Shown here: positions 1 through 12,900 of the stretch, in pieces
Position numbering within the stretch: position 1 is the first letter of the stretch
Layout: each line of letters starts with the position of its first letter
From: Lingula anatina
Lineage: Eukaryota > Brachiopoda > Lingulata > Lingulida > Lingulidae
NCBI RefSeq assembly: GCF_001039355.2
Contig: NW_019774847.1
Coordinates: 64,001-118,491, forward strand
DNA length: 54,491 bases
Direction: 5' to 3'
Translations under genes and position numbers: made by a program
The notes under the pieces: model-generated
Told to the model about the DNA's origin: nothing
The model's database searches: none
Seen by the model: only the letters and a program-made list of their open reading frames with translations

Positions 1-445
1 TATTCTTTGATAGGGTGATTGAATTTTCTTCGGAAATGCGTACGTCTACGCCGAGCAAGCCTTGCGAGTTGAAAACAACTGATCTCAGACTGGTAAAAAA
101 TATATCTCAATTTGGTTGATTTCAGTCGACGTATTAAAATTCAAATAGGGCGTATGTAGATCACATAACTGGTTTAAGTCCACTAAAGCTACCGGTTTCA
201 AATATAAGTGACCGGGCACTGTTTACAACACCTGTTTCCGGGGGAAAAAGCGTCCCACTTGTGAAGCGCGTCATGAAAGTGATCGTCGGTGAGGGAAATA
301 AATAGATAGAAATTATGAACTGTCGTCTGTTTGAATCTCAAGTTATGTTAGCACATATTGTACACAGCAAAATAAAATTCCTCAAGGAGGATAAAACGTG
401 CTTGAAACACGTGTTAGGTGAAAATTGCGGCTTATCTTGCGTTAC

Positions 446-472
446 ACTTCCGGTAAAATGCAATACTTCCGG
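446..472. promoter_or_regulatory. Pair of ETS-type motifs (ACTTCCGG x2)
   Basis: ACTTCCGG occurs at 446-453 and again at 465-472, 19 bp apart and both followed by TAA. This octamer is the reverse complement of the classic ETS/GABP consensus CCGGAAGT, often seen near start sites of housekeeping genes. No gene start is identified next to it, so a promoter function is inference. Confidence 0.35.
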
Positions 473-543
473 TAAGATGGACGTTTTGGCAGATGCCCCT
501 AACAATCCGACGATATCAAAGATTTCCATTGCTATATTTTAAT

Positions 544-599
544 CAATTCGACCAAACTGACATTTCCATGAAATTAATTAATTAATCTTGGTCGAATTG
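544..599. repeat. Inverted repeat, 12-nt perfect arms
   Basis: CAATTCGACCAA at 544-555 pairs perfectly with TTGGTCGAATTG at 588-599, leaving a 32-nt AT-rich loop. It lies just outside the duplicated PSME4 exon segment and may be a small hairpin or the edge of an inserted element. Confidence 0.5.
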
Positions 600-614
600 T
601 TTGGCATATTACCG

Positions 615-953
615 TACATGCATCCACACACAAAAACACACTGTTAAAATTCTAACCTCTAGCTGATCATCACATAGCAAGTGCAGCACTAGTTCTTTCA
701 CATGTTCTTTATATTCAGGCTGTTGAAGATTGAACAGGTTGCTGAACACCATGACCTGTATGTACTGCAAGATGGCTGACCTGGCATGCCAAGACTTCAG
801 ACCAGACACCTAAAATAAAAGATGTTAAACAGGATTGATAGTTGAGCAACAATCAGGTACGAACCAGTCCTCACTGAAAAAGTAGGAAAATTGGCCAGGG
901 GTCCAGGGTACACGATTCACAAGAAGGACCGAAATGACCCTGAACAAGTCAGC
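615..953. repeat. Direct repeat copy 1 carrying a PSME4 exon
   Basis: This ~339 bp segment is repeated at 1118-1456 (offset 503 bp) with only about two differences (A/G near 862, C/A near 945). It contains the whole exon 657-809 with intact splice sites. The flanks beyond 953 and beyond 1456 differ. Confidence 0.9.
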
Positions 954-3900
954 AAAGCTGTCAAATGTACAGACAAAAAAACAGGCAATAACTATGCAGA
1001 AAATAGGCTACTGTCAATTCTGATGCAAAAGTAAATTATGTTAAACTGCAAATTCAACATCAAATTTAAATTATGCTCAACAGGTAATACCAATGTAAGT
1101 AAAATGTGTAACANGCATACATGCATCCACACACAAAAACACACTGTTAAAATTCTAACCTCTAGCTGATCATCACATAGCAAGTGCAGCACTAGTTCTT
1201 TCACATGTTCTTTATATTCAGGCTGTTGAAGATTGAACAGGTTGCTGAACACCATGACCTGTATGTACTGCAAGATGGCTGACCTGGCATGCCAAGACTT
1301 CAGACCAGACACCTAAAATAAAAGATGTTAAACAGGATTGATAGTTGAGCAACAATCAGGTACGGACCAGTCCTCACTGAAAAAGTAGGAAAATTGGCCA
1401 GGGGTCCAGGGTACACGATTCACAAGAAGGACCGAAATGACCCTGAAAAAGTCAGAATTCTGACAAAAGTCGGAAAAGTCTCATCAGTGAACAATTGACA
1501 GAAAAAAGTGAAGCCAGGTCCTCTTTTAAAGAATTTTGCAACAAAAAAGAGACTTAAAACACCTCATCAAAAGTGTAATTTTTTTTTTCAATTTGCAATT
1601 TTACAGAATTAAATAAGATTTCTAAACCTGAAATTATTTTGAAGATTATTCAAAATATCTAAAATGGCATGATAAAGATGGGAGGACATAGCTTAAGGAG
1701 AGAAATGCTGTCTAGCCTTACCTCTTTAGCAATAGCTAAAGCTAAGCTTATGTCTTTAGGTGGGATATATGTCTGAGCCATACATGCTAAAGTGACACTG
1801 GTCTCTCGTTTGAGATCATCATCCCCAGTCACACTATTCAGAGGAGCAATCTAAAAAGTATATAAAATAAAACAAATACAATATATTGCACATAATAATA
1901 ATAATAACAAAAGACATATTATTTACATTTTGGAAAGAACTGTGGTATTTTATACCCATATAAATTTCATCTTTAATGTATTCACAGAAGTGAGATGATT
2001 GGTCCATATTTTCTTGACAGCATCCTTCATCATCACTCACTGTATAGCCAAATGTAGTAATTCATACAATATATCAATGATTCACAAATAGCATTTTCTA
2101 TATACTTCTAAGTACTTTCAAGGCCTTACCACAGGCAAAAGTTTGAGCTGTTCTGGTGACTGGCAGTGAAACATACGACTCAAGTTCCCCTGGACATACT
2201 TCATTACTAAAAGATGAAAATTAATTTTAATACAGTAAGATCAAATTTTGTATTCACTCACATCAAAGATTCTAAAGCTGACATCTTTGTTCAATATGCA
2301 TAATTGTCAGATATGCATTTAATCACAGTAATATGCCACAGACAGATGGGTCTTTTACTGCAGGGATTGGCATGAATGCCCTAACCTGTTTTACAGAGTT
2401 TGATGGCACTCTTCCTTGGATCATCAATATCTGCATCTTCTTTGACATGATTATTTGCCGCAGATTCATCATCCACTTCCATCTTTTCATCGGGCGTGAC
2501 ATCATCTGGAAAAATTATTGTAATTTAGTCTACTACATGCAAAAATATATCATATACCACAACAGGTGTGTCAATCTGCTCCAACATAGATATTGGGAGA
2601 CTTGTGTTATCCTCCTTTTCATTCATAGAGAGTAGCGTCTTTCATGGACAAGGTTGCTTCTTCCTTGAGTGTGTTTGTGCAAGTCTCAGATTTGCTCTCA
2701 CTGTAAACACTTGTATCTACTGTCAGGGCATGTAGTTTATATTATTTTCTGTGTATATTTACTTTAAATTTATTGTAATACTTCTGTCATGCACTACAGG
2801 AAGATTTATATGCCAGGACATGTGGCCATTATTTATTGCGAAAGGTCACATATCAAACTGAGCAGTATACATCATAAAGTGCTGAAGAGTACTAGTACAA
2901 ATATCTAAATTTTTAATTATTTCTTACATCTTATGCTGCATTTTGTACATAATAACTTAGCTCTATTGTCACAACATGAGTGTCCAGTGATTGCATTGGC
3001 AGCACAACTTGTTTTTAAATTACTATAGTTGTATGTTCTAATATACTTCTGAATCTGAATCTCATGGTTGGTTATATATATCATGACAGGTTGCTTTCAG
3101 GACTAAAGCTGAGAAAAGGCGTAAATTGTTATTTTCAGTGATTTTTTTTCATCTCTTATTTTGTTTTATAATAAACTATGGACCTAAACCTTGGGGTCAC
3201 TCTGTGATTTCAGAGATAAGGGACAACTTGGACAAGTGATGAGCCCATAGCCACAGAGACTTACAATCACAAATCATATGTCTAACATACTTTATTTGGC
3301 CAACAAACAAAATGGACCATGAAAAACAACATGATTGAATGTTTAAGACAAATCAGATCACTGACCACCAAAGTAATACACTTCAACTGTTTAATTTATA
3401 ACCCCCAAAACAAGTAATACCTCTCTACTCTGCTAAAGTCATCACAACTCTGTTTACCTGTTGCTTTGTCCACTTCCATCTTCTCTGTAGTTGCTATAGA
3501 GAGAGGTGGGCTATCTTCAACATCTTCTAGCACCTCAAGCTGTGGCAAGAAACCCTCTATGAATTCCTTCCTTTGTGGGCACCTTGTTGGCAGGCCATGT
3601 GGCACAGTATAGTCAGACACACTTATACTAGTGAGAACACTGAAAACATTCAAAATATTTATATATTTATCTTATAAACTACTTCAGCAAAGCTAACAAA
3701 TGTACAGACAGCAAACAGAAAAATTTTAGTACTTCAATTCAATACAAACATTCCATTAAATATTGAATACTAAAACAGAAATTTCAATAACTCTGAGGAT
3801 TTCAAAACACCACAAAATGTGCCAAAACTTCTTGGGGGAAAATAAACCAATCAAGCTGATATTAAAATTCAGTTTGTGTATTTAAAGAAATATAAAGTAT

Positions 3901-6900
3901 ATTCCATATAATCATCATCTGTGATTAGATGTCAAATATGCTTGAAATAGCCCTGTGACTGCATGCCATTTAACTGGTGCTATCACAGCAAACAACAGGA
4001 GAAAAAGAGAAACCCCTGCCCTTAAGACCCACCTTCCAATCCTATCTCGGACATTTTTGTAAGGGTGTTTCAGATGAGGGATGAGGTAGTTTATAAGCCT
4101 ATGTAGCAACTCTGCAACACGCCATTCTTGTTGTGCCAATGCACCTTGAAGTACGTACAAACGACTGCAACAAAAAGTAAAGTATCCACAAAATGCAAAC
4201 TTCAAATCACTTTCATTTTGAGCCTTTTTAAATTAGCATCTTTTCTTTATGACTAGGAGATTTCTCTTATTGTTTAATAGAAGTATATTTGAGAAGCACT
4301 GGCAAACTGAAATCTTTAAGTGGCTTTCATTCCTTTAATTTTCACCTTTTCACTAACTATTTGTCATTGTCTAACAGGCGTAGTAAGACATTTTGACAAG
4401 CCATACTGCATGCTCAAGTATTCCTGTAGAATAGGTATATTTTACCTTACAGGTGAAAGAAGGAAGGCCATTTTTTCATATTCAAAATGTATATCAAATT
4501 CAAGTAATTTACTACTGACCTTGCATCTCCAAAGGACCCTCCAGCACCACTTATTGGGCTCTCCATCAAAACCTCAAATAGCCAATGGAGTTTTCTCGGA
4601 TCACGACTTTCCTGAAAGTTCAGAAGACAGCTACAAATACATATTCAAAAATGGAAAATTTACGAAAAATCTTAAATTCTAATACTGAAAAATATGCTTG
4701 CTTAAATTCATGAATTTCTTTATTCATGACCAAAACAATATTATTAGTAAAGTGCTGCAATTGCTTTCCATATATCTATACAAGCTAGATTCATACTTAG
4801 AAAATCCAAATATTAACACTATCTACACTTCTTAGTAATCAGTTTTGTATAATGACTTACTGATGCTGTAGCAAAACAAGTGCCCCAGTCAGTCACACTT
4901 TCTGTGGTCATGTTATTGATAGCAAATCTTAAAACTGGAACCAACCATTCCCACATGGAAGATACCTATGAAACAACATGCAAAATCATATATGAAATAA
5001 ATGTTCTGTCATTTATCATAATTTGTGTTTGATGGTGGTTCTGAAACACCAATCAAAACAATGTTTATTTTGAAGAATCTTTTCCGTACTAGTAACATTC
5101 TTGTTTAACAATAAGAATTCCATCTTTTCCAGTTTTTTTTGCTCTCAACTCTAAATGTGCAAACTAAGTCCAACTAAAAATTGACCTCACCTTGTCGAAA
5201 GTCCAGTGTTTGCTGCCTCTAATCAACCCAGAAATGATTTCAGCAGCACAGCGTTGGCTGCTGTCATGACCATCATGACTCGTATCAGCAACAAGCTTCT
5301 CAATGTGTGGTTTAAGATATGGCAGAAAGGCATCATCAAAATTCCTAAACAATCCCTGAAAGAGATTGAGAGAAAATATGGTATCTCATAAACTTCAAAA
5401 CATCAATGAATTGACAATACATTTTCAAGCATGCCATACATTAAAACAGATGTGTAAATCCAGAGATGTTTCTTTCTAAAATATATAATTTATGTTCATA
5501 TCTTATTTTGGAACACTAATCAAGTTCTTACCTTGAAAAGAGTATAATGTTTGGTAGAAAATTTATCCTTTCCTTTATTTTCTTCTAGAGATAGAAACCC
5601 CAGCATCTTGTCAACAAAGTCTTGTCTAGTAAAATGATCATATATGGGTTGCTCTTCAGGTTCCAACTCTTCTCTCTTTCTCCCTAACTTTGGCTGCTGT
5701 GAGCATGGAGCGTATACTTCCATATTTCTGGGAAAAAAAATGAAAAATTGCAGTAGATGTACAAAATAATACTGATTCATCTGTGGTGGCTACAAAATCT
5801 AGTAAGATTTTGATATAAATCCAATGTCAATTTCCAAAATAAACTTTAAGTTACAGTAATTATGAACTGAAACCATATTTTTTTAGGTTGCTTCATGTCA
5901 TAGCCATACTCCTAAATAAAAAAATTTTAACTGTTATTCAAATAAGCATATCGTGTAGTCCATACAAGAAATATTCAATGATATTAAAATAAAATAATAA
6001 TAATAAAAAAAAACCCTATGTACTCACTTTGGCCAGCAGTAGTATCCCCAATGTGTTTTGTCCACAAACACTGTCTTCTCCCACTTGTCCAGCGTATCTG
6101 GACGTGTGTCTGACCGATACTGCAGCCATGCATTGTCCAGTCTGCTATCTCCTGGCAAAGAATGTCCATTGCTAGGCTGTTCACAGCCACTAACAGCAAA
6201 GGGATCTATTACCATGCGCGGATGCTTTCTCTTCTGTTGCTTCAGAATGGAAGACACTGCACCCAAAGAAAGCTGGAACAGAATTCAAATCTATTATACC
6301 AGGATGAATAGCTCAGCTCACAAAAAACAACAAAAACTTTGTACTGAAAACCAATTTTAGAGAGCATGATCTTCTGGTGATGTAAGTCAGAGCTGCATTA
6401 TTCTTGGTTGAAGTTTGTACCAGTTTTGAATGTTATACCTTTCTAATCAACAACGTCTCACTGGCCATGTTCTTGACAAAGAGGTTGACAGCACTTTGAG
6501 GCAACTTGGCATCATGCCTGATGATGAGGGCTAAAAGCTCCATTGCAATCTGGTAAAATTTCCATCGCCTATAAAAAGTAATTTTTATATGTAAAATTAA
6601 CACACATCAAGTTTACAGAATAGACTTTCGGCCATTTCATAGTTAATCAATATATGCTTCAAATAAGATATCAATGTCAACCTAGTTTTTAGCCAACATG
6701 TTTAGTTTTTCATCTACACCAGAACAAAGGTTTGTTTCAGTACTTACAATGTACCTCCCTCTACAAGTTCAACCAGGGTATTGACCAGTTTATAGTATTG
6801 CCTAAAAAGAGAAACAATTTGAATTACTAAGCATTTTTTGTAAAAAAATCTACAAGAGATATCGTTATGTCTCACATAATGGTGTTTTTTTTTTTTGGAT

Positions 6901-9900
6901 TAATACCTCAAGTCCTGCATTTTTCACTTCCTGCATTGCTCTCATCTCAGTTAAGCATAAGCAGATACAAAATAACGCCCAGTCATTTCATTACAAATAC
7001 ATCAAATGGCAGTAAAAAAAATCCACAGACTTATCAGTGTGCACTATAAACTATCAGCAGCGTACTGTGTATAGCAGCTATTTCTCTCCTCTTGCTGCTC
7101 TAGTCCATGCTTCATCTCCTCGGAGTTGGCAGGAGGCAGTACTGGCTTTGGTGACTGGGTGCTCCAGGGCAACTGGGCAACTTCTAAACAATGGGGAGGT
7201 ACCTGGGGGAATAAAAAGATTGATTTATATTTTTTGGTAAGATTTAAAATTACTAAGATTTTATTCCATACTCTATGTAGGATGTATTATGTAAATCTTT
7301 TTTATCTTTGATTCATATTAAATACATATACAAACAGATATATATACACATACATACTGGATCATGATGACACATGCACATAACATTAGTACCAGTCTGA
7401 GAGCGTAAAGTATTATATTATAAAGTTGTCTTGTTCAAATAAAAATTGTGAAACTTGTGTCTTAATACTCCAGAAAGCTAGCTATATCAAAAGATATTTA
7501 AAAATGAACACTGAAATGATAATAACTGATAAACACTGAACACAACGTTCCTGGTGCCCTTTCTCAGCCATTAAAAGTATATTTTACTGAGCTCAAGAAT
7601 TACAGCTATCTAGTTAAAAGAACTTATTACCATAGCTTAAAAGAGTTACTTGTAATTGCAATCAACACTTTTACCTGTATGTTAACAGATATAGTGGTGA
7701 GGTGTTTGTGGACTTTGTCAGCTATATCATCGATGAGCTTCAGTATAGATGGTTTCTCAGAGTGCTGAGCCTGGACCAAGACTGGCCATATCTGGTTCAA
7801 AATCTCCCAGCTTCTCTTGGTGGCAAGGCACCTCTTGTCCACTGTCCCCAGCACCAGGTATAGACCACCCTGGAATTTAGAAAGAATTAAATGATAAGAT
7901 CAAGTGTACTTTAGTGGAAATTTGAATCCCTGCTATAGTCAAAGAAGCCATTTGTCTACCTTGCAAAAATATAGTCAGTGGCATGTCATTCCACATGCTA
8001 TGGGGTTGGCACAGACATAAAATCTGAAGACCTTAACATTTTTTCTTACAAGGGATTCAGACCAGAGATGATAACAATGCTATTACAAGGTGATATAGAT
8101 AGTACTTAGGTTTTTGCCCAGTGCCAACTAGATTATATATCCTGGTATCTTAATTAATTCACATTTGCCTCATTCCAATCAGTTTGGGACTTAAAATACC
8201 CACCTTGAACTGATGGTGCTCCATTGTGGGATCCTTGAGATATTTTAGGATGTCAGACAAGAACAGCTTGTACGAGTAGGTAAACAAATTGAAGCCTTTG
8301 GTAATTGCTGCTTGTGCCTTCTGTCTTACCTATATTAGTCCAAGTATAAAACATTATGTATGTCTAGAGTGATCTTAGTCATATATCCATCATAAAACTA
8401 ATAAATTAAATAAATGTTATGATGTAATCAAATGGGAAACATTTTCTGACTTTTATCTTGTTTTTTTTTAATAGCCTCTACAAGTAAATTACAGGGTATC
8501 ATGTCTCACCTCTCTGTATCTACTAACAGACAGTGTCAGTAAATCATCAAAGATTTCTTTGTGAAGATCCGTAAATGTTTTGTCCACACGATTCAGCATG
8601 CGCCACTGCAAAACAACATCAACATTTGATAAAACAGAGAGTAGAATGGCAACACTTTACTCTAGAAGTTTAAAGAGTGGATTTTTTATCAACAATAACA
8701 AAAAGATGCCATCAAATCAAGAAAAGAGTTTTAAACACTGCAAGCATTACATAACGATATATTGAGATAACAGTATATAAAAAGAGTGAAGACAGAATGT
8801 AAAAATCAGATTTGTGAAATAAATGGCCTTAATTGGTAAGTAAACTAACCTCATGTTGCAACTGCAGTCTATCCACTAGCACTGCTCTCAGATGTTGTTT
8901 TTTCCCTTGAAGCTAAAATATACATTTTCAAAAAGAATGTTTTTAATGAAAGACTCTTTATGCTTATTATTTTCCAAAATACATTTCTTACCAATTTAAC
9001 TTGTTTCATCTGTTAGCTTATGTTTCAAAATCATCCAAAGGAATATGACATCAAAATATCCAAACATGCAAAACACCAATGCATATTTTGCATTCCTAGA
9101 ATTTAAAACATGATTATTCTGTTTGCATACCTTGTTCCCCATTGCTTTCTTGACAATATGGAAGCTCCTCCATCTTGCTTCAAATTCTTCTTTCCATTCC
9201 CCATTATAAAACAGCAACAGATTGTAGATCTGAAAAATAAGAATTATCATTTCAATTACACTACATTATCATCACTACCACTAACTGGACTTTTTAACCG
9301 ACAGCTCAATTGAAAAGTTATTAGCCTTTTTATAGTAATTGCATTTTATAGTTATATTCTATACATTATTCATTGTGACCTGCACTTGCTTCATGTTTCA
9401 AAAACTTTCTGTCTGTCTGTCTGTCTGGTCCCATGGTCGATTCAACCCTAGGCGACTTATGATGGCAGTTTCAGTGTCCAATTTCTTGCTGCATCCCATA
9501 CTTTTATTTGTGTGTTCATTCCTGTGTTTTTCTTTAATTGATTTAGAAATAGGAGCCTTTGTCTGCATCTAGTTTTCTTCCCAGGAATCTTTCTTTAAAA
9601 ACTTTTAAAAATCATTACCTCCATAATATTATGAGACAAAAAAAAATATTGGAAACTAGCACTAAGATTATATATGCACATTACCTGTATAATATGAAAT
9701 AAACTTTTAGTATCATCTTCATGGCTAGATAAAATATGAGCCAGTACCCTTTTTACTGTTCTAAGGATGAGTGGCCGAACTTCTTCCCCATTCAGTTTCA
9801 CAACTATAAAATAAAAAGATTCTGAAGTGAATAATTTAATAAAGGTTTATAAATAACTATCTAATAAATCTTGTAAATACTTTAACATATACAAATACCT

Positions 9901-12900
9901 AATATATCATATATAAGTTTTTAATCATCTATGGCAAAGTCTAGTAATGAACCCACCCTGATTTTCAAATCCACATATGTGTTTGAATCTGCGTAATGGC
10001 ACTTCAGATTCAGCCCTGAAAAAATATTTGTCAGTGAAAAGTACTTTTCATCCAAAATTAAAACTTCTTTTAATATTAAAACTGTTGATACTTTTCAAAA
10101 TTTCTTAATTTAAATACATAAATCTTTGTACCAGCCACAGCTTTATGTTCTGAACAAGTGAAATGCTATCAAAACATTTCAACTCAATTATTTAATAATT
10201 GTCAAAAACAAAGTGCAAAACATCAGCTAATGAAATGTAATTCAATAATATAAATCATTTAGTACTGTCAGTTTTGAGTCCATACTTACAACTGAATGGG
10301 CTTTCCTAAAAGAGGAGAAAATACACTTCCAGCGCCAGATATAGTCTCTTGAACAATTCCAAGACTGCAAATCACTTCTTGCCTGAAAAACACGTAACAC
10401 TTACTGCAATAATTGCAATTATATTTCTGTTATGACAAGAACTTTGAAGTCAAATTAAAAAATTGTACATTGTAAACTTTTTCACCAGTTCTAGTGCACA
10501 TGGTTTATTATCTAGAGTTATCAAAGGGTAGATTTTTCCCTACCTGTTCAGTTTAAAACAGAATCCTACATCAAAACTTAATATTTTTCACTATTCAATA
10601 TTACACATTTTTTATGATTCATACCTGTCCATTTTCTGTCCATTACAGAACTGCTCCAGTTTGTGTAGCTCTGGAAGTAGACAGTCTTCCAGTAGTTGCT
10701 TGGCAAACTCCATCTCTTCCTCAGAGGGGACATGCCATTCCACACCCATGTTGTCAAGATCACCAGGTTTGGCCCAATCCTGAAATAGGGATAAAAGTTT
10801 TTTCTCTCTCTCTCCTTTTTTTTGTCTTTTCACACTATGTGAATGTGAATGTATCAACCTCTTTTATTTAGGGAATCTTAGGTGCAATGATGGTTGGCAC
10901 AAAGTCTGGTAATGAATGTAATAGTTTTTTTTCTGAAAAGTTGAAAACTGAATCAAATTTGTCTGTTTTAATCTCTTTCCTTCAAGCTTACTTCCAAATC
11001 AATTACATGTTATCATTACCCTAATAGGCAAATATTCAGCCAGAGGAGCATCCCAATCTTTTGTCACACTTCTGTAGTCCACAGTGTAAATGAGGGTCAG
11101 TGCTTTCAAGAGGTGGGTCAACAGGTTTCTGGCCAGTTCATAGCCAGGTTTAGATGTCAAGTGAAGACTTTTCTTCAGTATGTGTAGAAGATCTTCTTTA
11201 AATGGTAAAAAAGCTTTTCCATCGCAACGAACAACCTGGAATTTTTTTTTCACATGGTCAAGTTTTATTAAAAATCTATGAATGTGTATAAATGGTATTT
11301 TTTATTGACAAATATTATCACAATTAAAATCCTAGAGATGAAAATTAGGGGTTTGCATTAACTGGCAAACTTATAGCCTACAATTATTTCAATAAAGGAT
11401 GATGAAATATTTTAGTTGTGAAGTGGTAAATTCCAAAAGGAACAAATTATCTAAAAATTGTTACCTCTGATAATAATTGCAGATTAAAGAGCAAAGAATC
11501 GTCTAAATGCTCTTCTTTCTGAACATCATCACCTAGAATTAATTTTTTAAAAACATTTGCGTTAGTCAAGTTATACAAGCTAAACATGGCACAAGAAAGG
11601 AATTTCAGCTTCTCATTATGCTTTTCAATAATCTAAAAGTTTAGCTAAGTAATGATCAAACTTTTTAGCTCTAAAGACCTCATTTGATTAATATTTTACT
11701 ATAAAGTTTGCTTTTGACTTACTCTCTGTTAATTCCTTGATGTTCCTACAGAAAAAGGGCACAAACTTCTTCAAAGTCTTCACTGGACTTGCCTATAAAT
11801 ATAAAACACTTCCAAAACTAACCCTTCCAAAACTAACCTTTGTGTACACAAAATATTTAGTTCTATTTTTCAGACCAGAGTTCTTTATAAATTCAATCAC
11901 TTTAAATTCAAGTTCTTAAATATGTATTTCTAACATTTTTATCTTTTCTACATAATAACATTCATGTCAAAATAGATTTTTTTTGACAAAAATCATAAAT
12001 TTAGCTGCATATTCTTAAACAATTTGTCCATGATAAAACAGAGATGACCTTCCACTCACCCTAGCTGCTGATCTTATCAAGTCTGCAACAAATCTCCCAG
12101 CCAAACGGATCTCACACAGACTAGAGCTCACATAATTGAACAGTTTATGGAGAACTGACTGTAACAAAAATGAAAAACAGGACATCAACATATTTTGCAA
12201 GCTGAAATCATTTACATAACAGATACCTTAAGAGATGTAAGATATTTCTGAATATGCAAATCGTCATACTCAGTAACAGTACAAAACTCAATTTCCACGT
12301 AGGGAGATAAACTTACATCAAATATTGGCCCTGAGCACTGTTGAAACACTGCATTGACAGTAGAAAACATGCCAACTTTGATCATCAGTTCCTGGGGATT
12401 CAGGCGCACTTCTGACAAACTTCCAGTCCTGGAACTGCTGACCTCTGTAGTGTTCATCTCAATCACTGCAAAGGCCCTAAAATTAAAAACAGAAGTTTTT
12501 TTCCTAAGGCTTGTTAAACAATTGAAAAATGTTAACAGAACAGGATTCTCACTTTAAAGTATAATATTTGAAATTACACACACGAACATTCAGAAAACTA
12601 TCAAAAGCCTTCACATCATTGTGCTTTTTACTTGATATGTTTCTGCTTTAATCACCTGTCTAAGAACTGTAGTACCACATCTTCAAACTGGGCAGTGGCA
12701 GAGCAAAGCTCCATTTCATTCTAAAACAGTAAACAAATGTCAAATTAAAATTGTCTGACAGACAACTGACACACAGTAGATATATGGAAAGATTTTGAAA
12801 ACACACACAACCCCCTTTGTATATGTCAAAAACCTCTTTCTTGTCACTACCACAACTGGAAAAATAACTTTGAAAGTAGAGCGTAACACTATACGATGCC

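Larger units (their letters stand above)
1..614. other. Left flank of PSME4, no gene recognised
   Basis: The remaining C-terminal exons of PSME4 (about 140 residues after the exon at 657-809) were expected here on the minus strand. Nothing in either strand resembles the family's C-terminal region. Short open frames at 315-542 (+) and 338-529 (-) match nothing I know. The stretch is less AT-rich and richer in CG dinucleotides than the introns to its right, and has two ETS-type motifs and a hairpin (listed separately), so it looks more like promoter DNA of an unrelated gene than a PSME4 intron. Confidence 0.5.
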
